Source: Scalindua_A sp046757465 (GTDB taxonomy: Bacteria; Planctomycetota; Brocadiia; Brocadiales; Scalinduaceae). From it: DNA of 64,000 nt. This document shows positions 43,333 through 52,919 of this stretch, piece by piece (position 1 is the first letter of the stretch; every line of letters begins with the position of its first letter). The DNA lies in assembly GCA_046757465.1 (NCBI GenBank), contig JBHHYH010000003.1:1-64000 (forward strand). The letters are read 5' to 3'. Under the pieces are notes generated by a model. The model was not told the origin of the DNA, did no database searches, and saw only the letters and a program-made list of their open reading frames with translations. Both the position numbers and the translations under genes were made by a program.

Positions 43333-44709
43333 ATGCGTAATACAAAAAAAAGACTAAGATATCACTTTGTAGGAATAGGCGGTATCGGTATGAGTGCGCT
43401 TGCTCAGGTTGTCAAGTCTCAAGGGAACTTTGTAAGCGGTTCTGATAGAGGAAGAGACAATAGCCAGACACCAGAACTGTTTCATAAACTGGCAGCCCAG
43501 GGCATCAGCCTTTATCCCCAGGATGGTTCTGGGGTTTGCGACACAACCGATTTTGCGGTTGTTTCAAGTGCAATAGAAGAAAGTAATCCGGACCTGAAAA
43601 TTGTGGGACAGCGAAATATTCAGATAATCAAAAGGGCTGAGCTGCTTGGTCGTTTTTTTAATGATCAACATGGAATTGCAATAGGAGGAAGCAACGGCAA
43701 GACGACGGTATGTGGAATGGTATCGTGGGTCCTTGATAAGGCCGGTTATGATCCTACTGTCGTTGGAGGGGGGTATGTTAAAAACTATATTACGGACAAA
43801 TTCTTAGGTAATGCCCGGTTTGGGGCTTCAGATATAGTCGTAATTGAGGCAGACGAAAGCGATGGCAGTCTTGTTAATTACACGCCAAAAGTTTCGGTTA
43901 TTACCAACTTATCTAAAGACCATAAAACGATAGAGGAGCTGGAAGATTTGTTCGGCAAATTTGCGGAAAACACGTCTGGTACAGTAATAATTAACGAGAG
44001 AGATATTAGTTCTATAGAAATTAATTGCAAGCCCAAGGCCATTATCAGATATGGTGAGAGCCGTGGAGCAGATATCAGAGTTTCACAAATTTCTTGCTCC
44101 CCTTTTGGGTCAAGGTTTAAGATGGATGGTAGCGAATATGAGTTGAATATTCCCGGGCGGTATAATGTTTTTAATGCGCTTGCTGCTATAGCTGTGGCAC
44201 GAGTGGAAGGGGTTCCCAACGAAGAAATAAAAATGGCATTAGGTTCATTTAAGGGCATTAAAAGGCGTATGGATTTTATCGGCGAAAAGAACGGAATAAA
44301 AGTAATAGACGACTATGCTCATAATCCAGAGAAAGTGCAGGCAGCGATTGATGCAGTGAGAATAAATAGTGCGAGGATAATAGTAATTTTTCAACCGCAT
44401 GGTTACGGCCCAACAAATTTTCTAAGGGAAGAGCTTATTTCTGCGTTTGCCAGTAAGCTTTTACCCACGGATACTTTGCTTATGCCGGAAATCTTCTATG
44501 CAGGCGGTACGGCAAACAAGGTAATATCTTCCGAAGAAATTATCAAAGATTTGAAAGATAGAGGTATGAATGCATTTTTTATTCCAAAAAGGGATGATAT
44601 TATCGAAGAGGCCAAACAGAGGGCAAGTCATGGTGATAGCATACTCGTTATGGGAGCAAGAGATGATTCGCTAACAGATTTGTGCCATGCAATACTTAAC
44701 GGATTATAG
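43333..44709 (+). CDS. Mur ligase family protein (MurC/Mpl-like)
   Basis: Ligases of this family couple UDP-N-acetylmuramate to L-alanine (MurC) or to a recycled tripeptide (Mpl). The ATG at 43333 fits best, giving 458 residues beginning near RYHFVGIGGIGMSALAQVV. The ATP loop reads GIAIGGSNGKTTVCG, with Asn where MurC and Mpl usually have His (GTHGKTT). Also visible are VVIEADESDGSL and VIDDYAHNPEKVQAAID, both typical of MurC/Mpl. MurC function cannot be separated from Mpl here. It stands outside any division-wall cluster, which slightly favours a recycling role. Confidence 0.85.
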   Translation: MRNTKKRLRYHFVGIGGIGMSALAQVVKSQGNFVSGSDRGRDNSQTPELFHKLAAQGISLYPQDGSGVCDTTDFAVVSSAIEESNPDLKIVGQRNIQIIKRAELLGRFFNDQHGIAIGGSNGKTTVCGMVSWVLDKAGYDPTVVGGGYVKNYITDKFLGNARFGASDIVVIEADESDGSLVNYTPKVSVITNLSKDHKTIEELEDLFGKFAENTSGTVIINERDISSIEINCKPKAIIRYGESRGADIRVSQISCSPFGSRFKMDGSEYELNIPGRYNVFNALAAIAVARVEGVPNEEIKMALGSFKGIKRRMDFIGEKNGIKVIDDYAHNPEKVQAAIDAVRINSARIIVIFQPHGYGPTNFLREELISAFASKLLPTDTLLMPEIFYAGGTANKVISSEEIIKDLKDRGMNAFFIPKRDDIIEEAKQRASHGDSILVMGARDDSLTDLCHAILNGL

Positions 44710-44816
44710 AAAAATGGTATAGAATATTATTGACAGGAGCAACCGTTGTGTTTAGTATGCCAGTGCTAACGCATTTATTTTCAAGTTAATAATATTAAAC
44801 TGTTTAAAGCTTAGAT

Positions 44817-45845
44817 ATGAAAAAAACGAAAACTGCTTTAATCACGGGTATCACAGGGCAAGATGGTTCTTATTTGGCAGAACTGCTATTGAAAAAGAAT
44901 TACGTGGTTTATGGTATCGTTCGTCGCAGCAGTTCTAGTAATTTTGAGAGGATTGGACATGTCCAGGATGGTATAACGCTTATTCAAGGCGATCTGCTTG
45001 ATCAAAATTCTCTGATTGAGGCCGTGGAGGAAAGCAATCCGGATGAAGTGTATAATTTAGGTGCGCAGTCATTCGTCCCGACCTCTTGGAACCAGCCGGT
45101 TTTGACAGGTGAATTTACGGCCTTGGGAGTTACCAGATTGCTGGAAGCGACAAGACTGGTAAATAAAAAAATCCGGTTTTACCAGGCGTCTTCCAGTGAG
45201 ATGTTTGGCAAGGTAACAGAAATTCCACAAAGCGAGAAAACAAGTTTTTATCCAAGAAGTCCATATGGGGTTGCCAAACTGTATGCTCACTGGATTACTG
45301 TGAACTACAGAGAGAGCTATGATATGTTCTGCTGCTCCGGAATACTTTTTAACCATGAATCGCCAAGGAGGGGCTTGGAGTTTGTTACAAGGAAGATTTC
45401 AGATGGCGTAGCCAGGATTAAGGCAGGACTATCGAAAGAATTGAGACTTGGCAATCTTGATGCGAAGCGTGACTGGGGCTATGCCGGAGATTATGTAGAA
45501 GCTATATGGCTGATGCTTCAGCAGGGCGAACCGGAAGACTATGTAATTTCAACAGACGAAACTCATTCTGTCAAAGAGTTTGTAAAGATTGCCTTTTCAC
45601 ATGTAGGCTTGGATTGGGAAGAATATGTGGTTATTGATCAAAAGTTTGTGAGGCCGGCGGAGGTAGATTTGTTGGTGGGAGACTCAAGTAAGGCACGAAA
45701 AAAACTTAAGTGGCGACCAAAAGTTAAATTTGAAGATTTAATAAGAATGATGGTTGGTTCTGATGTAGAAAGATACAAGACGCCAGAGTATTCTTTGAAA
45801 AATCATGAATATCCTGTATCTTTGAGACGGGAAGAGGTTCATTAA
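44817..45845 (+). CDS. gmd: GDP-mannose 4,6-dehydratase
   Basis: Gmd converts GDP-D-mannose to GDP-4-dehydro-6-deoxy-mannose, precursor of fucose, rhamnose or perosamine units in surface polysaccharides. The 342-residue protein has the NAD(P) motif ALITGITGQDGSYLAELLLK at the start, the YGVAKLYAHW Tyr-Lys pair, and Ser/Thr in SSSEMFGKV. Its family length is normal. Its TAA stop shares bases with the stop of the convergent aldehyde dehydrogenase gene (45842-45845). Confidence 0.9.
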   Translation: MKKTKTALITGITGQDGSYLAELLLKKNYVVYGIVRRSSSSNFERIGHVQDGITLIQGDLLDQNSLIEAVEESNPDEVYNLGAQSFVPTSWNQPVLTGEFTALGVTRLLEATRLVNKKIRFYQASSSEMFGKVTEIPQSEKTSFYPRSPYGVAKLYAHWITVNYRESYDMFCCSGILFNHESPRRGLEFVTRKISDGVARIKAGLSKELRLGNLDAKRDWGYAGDYVEAIWLMLQQGEPEDYVISTDETHSVKEFVKIAFSHVGLDWEEYVVIDQKFVRPAEVDLLVGDSSKARKKLKWRPKVKFEDLIRMMVGSDVERYKTPEYSLKNHEYPVSLRREEVH

Positions 45846-47344
45846 ACCTCACTCTTAAGTCCTTGAGCCATCTTAATTTTTGTCCCGTAGTTAATTGTCC
45901 ATGCAGTTCGATGAGTTACAACATCTATTAGTGTACTGGCAGAAGGCAAACCCGTCCCACTCTTTTTGACACCCCCAAAGGGCAAATGGACCTCCGCCCC
46001 TATGGTTGGCAGGTTTACATACCCCAGGCCGTACTCACATCTATCACGTATTTCTTTCGCCTTTCTGTAATCTTCTGTGATAACGCTGCAAGATAGACCA
46101 TATGGGGTTGAGTTATACACGGCTATTGCTTCTTCTAAATCTTTTACTGGGATTATGGCTACATGAGGGGCGAAAACCTCTTCATTCAACACCCTGCTTT
46201 CCTGATTGTGGTTCATCTTATAAACGAATGGAGATACAAAATGCCCTTTTTTGTATTTGTTATCTGTCAGCCTTTCTCCTTCAAGCAATACATTTGCGCC
46301 TTCCTTCTTTGCAAGTTGATTATAGAATTCAAATTTTTTTACTGCAGCATCGTTTATTAAAGGGCCCATAAAAACATCTTCGTTTAATGGGCTTCCAATG
46401 TTTATCTTCTTTGATAAACGAACAAACCCTTCAGTGAACTCATCTATCACTTTCTCATGAACAATCATCCGACTTGCCGAGGTGCATCGCTGCCCTGTTG
46501 TCTTATAGGCACTGGTTATTGCTGCATTTAGCGCTATGTCCATATTAGCATCTTCAAGGATTATAACAGCATTTTTCCCTCCCATCTCACATGCGCACAT
46601 TCTGTCATAGTGTTCTGCACTTAATTTCTTTATTGATGCTCCGACGCTTGCGGAGCCAACAAATAGGGCTACATTGATCCTTTGGTCTTTAACCAGTACA
46701 TTGCCACATGTTTTACCGTCTCCGTATACGAAATTTATTACTCCTGGTGGAAAGCCTGCCTTGTTAAAGTATTCTGACATTTTAAACGCCACACACGGAG
46801 TTTCGCTCGAAGGTTTTAATATAATTGTATTTCCTTCTAATACTGATGGGCAGATTAGCCATAAGGGGATAGCGAAAGGGAAGTTCCAGGGCGTAATGGC
46901 AGTAGCTACTCCTTTTGGTTTTCGTCTCATGAAGGAATCCTTCTCAGCAATTTCAGATGCTACTACATCACCATATGGCATCCTTGCGGCACCAAAAACA
47001 TATTGTGCCATATGGATTCCTTCTGTTACATCGGCGCGACTTTCATTGATACCTTTCCCGCACTCGTTGCTCATAAGTATCGCAAGTTCTTCGCGGTTTT
47101 GTTTTACGAGTTGGGCAAATTCGTCAAGGAACTCACCTCTTTTGATTCTTGATGTATTTCGCCATTGTTCATACGCATTGAAGGCAGCATCAACTGCAGT
47201 ATTTACGTCTGTTTCGTCGGATTGAGGGGCGGTACCGATAATCTCATTTTTGTCTGTTGGATTTCGGCTTTCGAAGATTTTTCCTGTATGTGAATCTGTA
47301 AACTTGCCGTTTATAAGGTTTTTACATTCCATTGAAAGTTCCAT
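45842..47344 (-). CDS. aldehyde dehydrogenase family protein
   Basis: A 500-residue NAD(P)-dependent aldehyde dehydrogenase. The visible motifs are AITPWNFPFAIPLWLICPS, GSASVGASIKKL for cofactor binding, CACEMGGKNAVIIL with the general base Glu, and TTGQRCTSASRMIVHE with the catalytic Cys. Substrate may be piperideine, succinate semialdehyde or an aliphatic aldehyde and cannot be determined. Two ATG starts (47344, 47332) are possible. It lies 24 bases downstream of an unknown protein on the same strand. Confidence 0.9.
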   Translation of the reverse strand: MELSMECKNLINGKFTDSHTGKIFESRNPTDKNEIIGTAPQSDETDVNTAVDAAFNAYEQWRNTSRIKRGEFLDEFAQLVKQNREELAILMSNECGKGINESRADVTEGIHMAQYVFGAARMPYGDVVASEIAEKDSFMRRKPKGVATAITPWNFPFAIPLWLICPSVLEGNTIILKPSSETPCVAFKMSEYFNKAGFPPGVINFVYGDGKTCGNVLVKDQRINVALFVGSASVGASIKKLSAEHYDRMCACEMGGKNAVIILEDANMDIALNAAITSAYKTTGQRCTSASRMIVHEKVIDEFTEGFVRLSKKINIGSPLNEDVFMGPLINDAAVKKFEFYNQLAKKEGANVLLEGERLTDNKYKKGHFVSPFVYKMNHNQESRVLNEEVFAPHVAIIPVKDLEEAIAVYNSTPYGLSCSVITEDYRKAKEIRDRCEYGLGYVNLPTIGAEVHLPFGGVKKSGTGLPSASTLIDVVTHRTAWTINYGTKIKMAQGLKSEV

Positions 47345-47368
47345 GGAGATTAAGACGTTATTTAAAGG

Positions 47369-47971
47369 TTATTTTATTTTTGCAAGGACAAAAACAAATT
47401 TAAGCTCTTTTCCTTCAGGAGAAGTAACTAATAAGGTTATGTTTGAATTTGGGTCTACGCCTTCTTTAGGGAATTTAAACACACATCCTGCTACGAATGA
47501 AGGTAAATTCGGATAAAAACTGCTGGGTTCTGCATACTCTGGTAAATACGAATAGATAGGATATATAGTTTTGTCTCCACAAGAAAGAATTGCATTATAA
47601 CCTCTGGCAAATTCCATATAATCACCAAAGACGGAGACGGTAAATGTCATATTTTCCTTAATATGCAATGCCCTTAATATTTCACCTTGAGACATTTCTC
47701 TCCTTTCAACCGCGGCTTTTTTTGATTTAAAAGCGACGTTGTGGTATGCGGTGTATAAGGTAGCCCAGCCTAATTCGTCTCCAAGATGGACAACCCAGGG
47801 TTTTATAAATTCTTTTAAACTCATTCGTCGGTTCTTTTTACCGTATTCGATTGCTTCATTTATTTGACTATTTGTTAAGTTGAAAGACATACTATAGCTT
47901 GTTTTATTAGTCAGGATTGTTATAGTTATGATGCAGATAGCTAAGGCAATTATTATTACTTTTTTATTCAT
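47369..47971 (-). CDS. exported protein of unknown function
   Basis: A 200-residue protein with one N-terminal hydrophobic segment (IIIALAICIITITIL) and a soluble domain in the periplasm. I do not recognise a family. The domain has MSLKEFIKPWVVHLGDELGW and a C-terminal half with NITLLVTSPEGKELKFVFVL, which may be a beta-sandwich. It is the third gene in a same-strand group with DnaJ-TerB and lipoprotein genes, 15 bases behind the first. Confidence 0.6.
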   Translation of the reverse strand: MNKKVIIIALAICIITITILTNKTSYSMSFNLTNSQINEAIEYGKKNRRMSLKEFIKPWVVHLGDELGWATLYTAYHNVAFKSKKAAVERREMSQGEILRALHIKENMTFTVSVFGDYMEFARGYNAILSCGDKTIYPIYSYLPEYAEPSSFYPNLPSFVAGCVFKFPKEGVDPNSNITLLVTSPEGKELKFVFVLAKIK

Positions 47972-47986
47972 ACATTTTCCTCTGTT

Positions 47987-48718
47987 CTAGAACCCTTTTT
48001 CCTGCCTTACTTCCTTGTAAGCCTTATTGATTGTTTGGAACTTATCGTTAGCGAGTTTGGCAAATTCGTCACCTAGATGAGAGACTCTGTCAGGATGGTA
48101 CTTTTTGGAGAGAGTTCTGTAGGCTTTTTTTATATCTTCAATGGAGGCGCTTCTGCTGATACCTAAGATATTGTAATGTTTATCATAAGCATCGCAAAAT
48201 TCTCCTCGTATTTCTAAGGCATCATCCGAATCAATTTCTAAATATCCTATAATACGGTTTATGACTCTTTCTTCACCTGGATGCAACACCTTATCAGCAT
48301 ATGCTACTAGATAGACAATCCGCAATAAAGACAGCCTTTCCTCATAATTAGAATATTGCTTGTATTCGTAGCATATGTCCTGTAAATTTAAGTTTACTTT
48401 AGAGGTTTGTTTTATTAAATTTCTGATAAAATTTAAGTCCTCTCCTCTAAAGCCAAAATTTAAGAATGCCTTTTCTATTGCGTTGATTTCATGCGTACTT
48501 AAGCGGCCGTCTGCTTTGGCAATCGACACGAGTATACCGATTAAGTGTGTTATGAAATTTAAAGATCTGCCGTAATCATTAATTGGTTGTTCTGTTGTTA
48601 CCCCCAGGGTAGTTTTATCAAAGAGGTTGCCGGCTATTGCACCAAGGATTGCGCCAAACGGCCCCCCAAAAGCCCATCCTAAACCTGCGCCGATTGCTTT
48701 TCCTTTCCACTTTGCCAT
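47987..48718 (-). CDS. TerB- and DnaJ-domain protein (DjlA-like)
   Basis: The 243-residue protein resembles DjlA. A glycine-rich membrane-insertion segment (IGAGLGWAFGGPFGAILGAI) at the N-terminus is followed by a TerB-like helical domain at about residues 50-150 and a C-terminal J domain with the HPD motif in KKYHPDRVSHLG, which stimulates DnaK. It probably connects Hsp70 to membrane or envelope stress. It lies next to a TPR lipoprotein, 14 bases away. Confidence 0.85.
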   Translation of the reverse strand: MAKWKGKAIGAGLGWAFGGPFGAILGAIAGNLFDKTTLGVTTEQPINDYGRSLNFITHLIGILVSIAKADGRLSTHEINAIEKAFLNFGFRGEDLNFIRNLIKQTSKVNLNLQDICYEYKQYSNYEERLSLLRIVYLVAYADKVLHPGEERVINRIIGYLEIDSDDALEIRGEFCDAYDKHYNILGISRSASIEDIKKAYRTLSKKYHPDRVSHLGDEFAKLANDKFQTINKAYKEVRQEKGF

Positions 48719-48732
48719 GAATCAGACCCCCT

Positions 48733-49497
48733 TTATTTTCTTTGGATAAGAGATGATTTTAGTTCCTCTTGTATTTCTTTTTCTTTGATTCTGTCTCGTG
48801 CAATTTCTATATTGAATTTTGCTTCAAGTTTGCTGGGGTCAAGCGCCAAAACTTCCTCCCATTTTGCAATTGCGTCTTCAAATTTTCCTTTTCTGTATAA
48901 CTGGATTGCTTTATCTAATAAGTCTTCGACAAGAGATGTTTTTCGTTTCTTTTGTGTTTCCTTTATAAGGCTTTTTCTACTCTTTTCTGTGTCATTTACT
49001 TTTTCTACAACAGTTGTTGGACTAGTGGTGCCTTTGTCTACATCAGTAGATTTAGAATAGAGGTATTCTAATTCTTCCAGTTGAGTTTTAATTTTATTTT
49101 TGTCTGTTTCAACCAAGGTTAGTTTTTTGTTGATTTCTTGAAGTAAATTTTTTGTCCTTAATAGTTCTCCTTGCAAACTGTTCTGTTCGGTATTTTGTAA
49201 TTTTTGTGTAGTTTCAATGGCAAACTGTTTATTTTTTAGTTGTACGTATTCCTTGTTTAACCGCTCTTTTTCTTGCTTCAGTTCATTCAGGCTTTTCTTA
49301 AGATCATAGTTTATGGTAGCTAAACTCGCTATTCTATTAGACAGTGCATCAACCCTTTCTTCTAGTGTATTAGTTTTATCTTTCCTGCCAAAGGTAAATC
49401 TTTTAAAATTAAAATGAGAGCATCCTGCATTAAATAAACCGAGAGAAATTATTACTGTTACGTATACGTGCCAATATTTTGGAAGTATTTTAACCAT
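48733..49497 (-). CDS. coiled-coil TPR lipoprotein
   Basis: A 254-residue lipoprotein (lipobox LFNAGC near residue 25) with a long Lys/Glu/Gln-rich coiled coil from about residue 40 to 150 and one C-terminal TPR (AIQLYRKGKFEDAIAKWEEV). The ATG at 49497 follows GAGGA and is preferred over a GTG at 49509. Its plan resembles envelope tethers such as YbgF/CpoB without clear homology. It is upstream of the DnaJ-TerB gene. Confidence 0.75.
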   Translation of the reverse strand: MVKILPKYWHVYVTVIISLGLFNAGCSHFNFKRFTFGRKDKTNTLEERVDALSNRIASLATINYDLKKSLNELKQEKERLNKEYVQLKNKQFAIETTQKLQNTEQNSLQGELLRTKNLLQEINKKLTLVETDKNKIKTQLEELEYLYSKSTDVDKGTTSPTTVVEKVNDTEKSRKSLIKETQKKRKTSLVEDLLDKAIQLYRKGKFEDAIAKWEEVLALDPSKLEAKFNIEIARDRIKEKEIQEELKSSLIQRK

Positions 49498-49556
49498 GGA
49501 TTTCCTCACTTTTTTGAAGAAGGTTTGTTTGGGATATTAGTATGTTTTCAGAAATG

Positions 49557-49748
49557 TCAAATGCCTTTTTTATCACAATGTCTCAGAATGGCTAATTGTG
49601 AGATTGCCAGCTCCTCAATCTTTCTAGTTTGGTGTAAAATGTGTTCCCAGTCTTTTTTTTCTCCTGTTGGGATGCCCTTCTTTAAACGCTTGTCCAACTT
49701 TTTTAGATCCAGCTCAAGCAGTTTGAGCCTGCTTTTTAAATCTTCCAT
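49557..49748 (-). CDS. small coiled-coil protein
   Basis: A 63-residue protein rich in Lys, Leu and Glu (KLLELDLKKLDKRLKKG) with no recognised family. It is kept because it lies just upstream of the lipoprotein gene on the same strand and has a start codon with usable context. Independent evidence is thin. Confidence 0.45.
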   Translation of the reverse strand: MEDLKSRLKLLELDLKKLDKRLKKGIPTGEKKDWEHILHQTRKIEELAISQLAILRHCDKKGI

Positions 49749-49874
49749 AGTGAAATGATTGGTCTAAAAAATGAAAAACCGCCTTTTGAAGTTTTATTCT
49801 ACTTAACATTTAACCAATGTCAAATAATTTCTATTCTTGACTTATTTATATGTGAGGGATATAGTTAGGATGTG

Positions 49875-51329
49875 ATGCAATTACAAAAGCGGGTTATTGA
49901 GGTTATAAAAAAATACGATCTTTTCAGCACAAATGACAGGATTCTATTGGGGATTTCTGGGGGGCCAGATTCGGTTTCTTTACTTAGTCTTATTTTTAGC
50001 ATAAACCGTACAGGTAACATTTATTCTGAGCTTTCTATAGCTCATCTAAATCATTTAATCAGGGGAAAGGAGTCAGAACAAGATGAGCAATTTGTGAGGG
50101 GTCTTGCAAAAAGATTTAACCTTTCTATTGTTGTTGAAAGAAAGGATATAAAGGGAATTGCTCAAAAGAGGAAACTATCTCTGGAAGAGACTGCGCGGGA
50201 CGAGAGGTACAAATTTCTGGAAACTGCGGCAAAGAAAGTGGGTGCTAGTGTTATTGCGGTAGGTCATACTGCTGATGATAATGCCGAGACGATTTTGCAC
50301 AGGATAATTCGAGGCGCCGGGATCCTAGGGATCAATGGCATGAGGCCTAAAAGACGGCTTAATCCATTATCAATAGTTACCCTTGTTCGCCCACTGCTAT
50401 TTTCATGGAGAAAGGATATCATTGCTTATCTAAAAGAGATGAACCTTTCCTATAGGTGCGATTCGACTAATCTTGAGAAAGATAAATTTAGAAACAGGAT
50501 TAGAATGGAGCTTATTCCCCTCCTTGAAAGGGATTACAATGCTAAGGTGAAAATGTCATTGATTAAGTTAGGTGAAGTGGCCACGCAAAATTACGACTTC
50601 TTGAGATTGCAGGGAGAAGGTTTGTTCGAAAAGATATTCTTAAACGGGGAAGGGACGGATAAGGTATTTGAAGAGGTTACATTGGATGTTCCCGGCCTGA
50701 AGAAAGTTCCAACAGTTTTACAGCAGATTATTATCAGAGAAGCAATGGTTAGGCTAGGTATACCACTTAAGAAATTTGGCTATAGACAGTATGAGGCTAT
50801 ATTAGACTTGATTAAGTGCAAGAAGACATTGATAAATAATGGTGTTAAAGATTACTTAAATGTCAGTATAGATGATGATAAATTACATCTTTCACGTGGG
50901 AGGTATCATGCGCAAGAGGAGCATGTTTTGGAAGATATTGAACTGTTGGTGCCGGGAGAGACAAAGCTAGAAGAGATGAGGTATAAAATTAAAATGGAGG
51001 CCAGTGAAATAAAGAACGGGTTTTTAGAAAAATTTAAACAGAACAAGACTAAATATGATGAAGCTGTTGATTTTGATAAGCTTAGCATGCCGCTTACAGT
51101 TAGGACGAGAAGAGAAGGGGACCGGTTCTGGCCATTAGGTTCTCGCGGTATTAAAAAGCTAAAAGATTTTTTTATAAATAACAAGATACCCAGAATGGAA
51201 CGAAATATAATCCCAATAGTGACCATGAATGATCAGCCTATATGGGTTATTGGACATCGGCTTGATAACCGTGTCAAGATTACCGAGAGAACAAAAAAGA
51301 TGTTAATAATGAAGTTTGAAAGGTATTGA
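49875..51329 (+). CDS. tilS: tRNA(Ile)-lysidine synthetase
   Basis: TilS changes C34 of tRNA-Ile(CAT) to lysidine so that it reads AUA. The P-loop SGGPDSVSLLSL lies near residue 29; the N-type ATP pyrophosphatase core continues with AHLNHLIRGKES. The C-terminal TilS domain carries RTRREGDRFWPLG. The ATG at 49875 follows AGGA; a GTG at 49872 is also possible. It is followed by miaA, another tRNA-modifying gene, in the same direction. Confidence 0.9.
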   Translation: MQLQKRVIEVIKKYDLFSTNDRILLGISGGPDSVSLLSLIFSINRTGNIYSELSIAHLNHLIRGKESEQDEQFVRGLAKRFNLSIVVERKDIKGIAQKRKLSLEETARDERYKFLETAAKKVGASVIAVGHTADDNAETILHRIIRGAGILGINGMRPKRRLNPLSIVTLVRPLLFSWRKDIIAYLKEMNLSYRCDSTNLEKDKFRNRIRMELIPLLERDYNAKVKMSLIKLGEVATQNYDFLRLQGEGLFEKIFLNGEGTDKVFEEVTLDVPGLKKVPTVLQQIIIREAMVRLGIPLKKFGYRQYEAILDLIKCKKTLINNGVKDYLNVSIDDDKLHLSRGRYHAQEEHVLEDIELLVPGETKLEEMRYKIKMEASEIKNGFLEKFKQNKTKYDEAVDFDKLSMPLTVRTRREGDRFWPLGSRGIKKLKDFFINNKIPRMERNIIPIVTMNDQPIWVIGHRLDNRVKITERTKKMLIMKFERY

Positions 51330-51450
51330 GAAGAGCGTGGTGTGTGCTTAGATTTCCGTAGCTTATCCAGGTATTTTCTGGAGTGAGGCTTGAGGCTGCT
51401 GTTTACCTGTGCGGTATTTTCCTTTTCAAGAATTACTATTATACATATCA

Positions 51451-52413
51451 ATGAGTGCAACTTTATGGATACTTACTGGACCGACTGCTAGCGGCAAGAC
51501 GGGGATTGGCTTTAACGTTGCGCAGAGAATTGAAGGCGAAATAATTTCTGCCGATTCAATGCTTATTTATCGGGGCATGGATATAGGAACGGCAAAACCA
51601 TCCTCAAGTATGAGAGAGAGGGTTTCCCATCATTTAATCGATATTGTTAACCCATGGGAAAATTATAGTGTCGGGAAGTACGTCAAGGATACAGAAGGCG
51701 TTATAAGCGATCTTGGTAAGAGGGAGAAAGATTTTGTTATCGTCGGTGGCAGCCCCCTGTACATAAAAGGTATCATTGATGGTATTTTTAGTGGTCCTGA
51801 AGCAGATTGGAGTATTCGTGAAGAATTGAAAAAACTTGCTAACGAAAAAGGTAACTCATTTGTCCATGGTATTCTTCAAAGGATTGATCCTGTCACAGCT
51901 CAAAAACTACATCCAAATGACCTAAGGCGGATAATACGTGCTATAGAAGTGTATAAAAAGACCAGGAAGCAAATTTCATTACTTCATAGACAGTATAGAA
52001 GAGGAAAAATGCGTTATAATTTTAAGATCATATGCATGACAAGAGGGAAAGAAGACCTTTACCGAAGGATTGGCGATAGAGTCGAAACAATGTTTGAGAA
52101 AGGTCTTGTTGATGAAGTTAAATCTTTATTAGGTAATTCCCATGGCTTAAGCAGACAAGCAAGACAAGCGCTTGGTTACAAGGAAGTTATTCGGCACCTT
52201 GAAGGTGAGTGTACATTGAATGAAGCAAAAGAGATGATAAAATTGAACACACGTAGATTTTCTAAAAGGCAGATGACATGGTTTCGAAGTTTACCAAATG
52301 TTTGTTGGTTGGAGACAAAGGAAGGTCGGGGGGCAAAAGTGATTTCTGAGAAAATTATTTTGAAATTCAAAAAGTATAGTAAAGAACAAACAAATAGAGC
52401 TAATACTTATTGA
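51451..52413 (+). CDS. miaA: tRNA dimethylallyltransferase
   Basis: MiaA transfers a dimethylallyl group to A37 of tRNAs that read UNN codons. P-loop GPTASGKTGIGF near residue 9; also DSMLIYRGMDIGTAKP and the C-terminal LGYKEVIRHLEG and RRFSKRQMTWFRSL. The ATG at 51451 gives 320 residues, the usual length; an upstream GTG at 51409 would add an uncharacteristic leader. It lies 121 bases behind tilS. Confidence 0.95.
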   Translation: MSATLWILTGPTASGKTGIGFNVAQRIEGEIISADSMLIYRGMDIGTAKPSSSMRERVSHHLIDIVNPWENYSVGKYVKDTEGVISDLGKREKDFVIVGGSPLYIKGIIDGIFSGPEADWSIREELKKLANEKGNSFVHGILQRIDPVTAQKLHPNDLRRIIRAIEVYKKTRKQISLLHRQYRRGKMRYNFKIICMTRGKEDLYRRIGDRVETMFEKGLVDEVKSLLGNSHGLSRQARQALGYKEVIRHLEGECTLNEAKEMIKLNTRRFSKRQMTWFRSLPNVCWLETKEGRGAKVISEKIILKFKKYSKEQTNRANTY

Positions 52414-52919
52414 CACATGTTTTGTTATGTTTATAACAAGTACGCATATTAATCATGGTTGAAGGATGTAGCGAAAAACAAACGGATTTTGGTTTCTACA
52501 GAAACACTTCCGCAAAAAACCCGAGTGTTTTTGAGGTATTGTGTTGCCTAAATAAACATTATTAATTTAGGATAATATTCCTTTTTACTGACAATCCAGA
52601 AGTCATAATCACAATAGAGCAAACACATTACAACGCATATTTCAAAAAGAATCCCATTTGGTATGATATTTGTGTTATATCCTGTAATAATAGTAAATTC
52701 TTTCCTTATAGATTGGCAAATATCAACACCATGTAATGTTAAACATACCTTTTGAAGCTTTACCCCGTATGAATGCCTCGGGGGGGGGGGACGCACACGA
52801 CACAGGCGAGTGAAGCAGGAGGATGATAAAATTGGATAACTTCCGCTTTCTCGCACGGGGATTACTTCTTGTGTATAGGTTGACTTAATTGTAGATATTA
52901 TTCTTGGATAGGTGCGAAA
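52414..52919. other. gene-free stretch with a guanine tract and a weak hairpin
   Basis: A weak AAACACT/AGTGTTT hairpin with a T-run near 52503-52535 may end miaA transcription. An uninterrupted run of eleven G (52780-52790) lies in an otherwise AT-rich stretch. A minus-strand reading frame crosses it but has no recognisable domain or good start context, so I leave it out as a gene. Confidence 0.4.

Noticed and set aside
52548..52856. A 102-codon minus-strand reading frame upstream of pilM-pilN
   Set aside because: No recognised domain or ribosome site, and its frame depends on the run of eleven G and AT-rich DNA; composition is unlike a protein.
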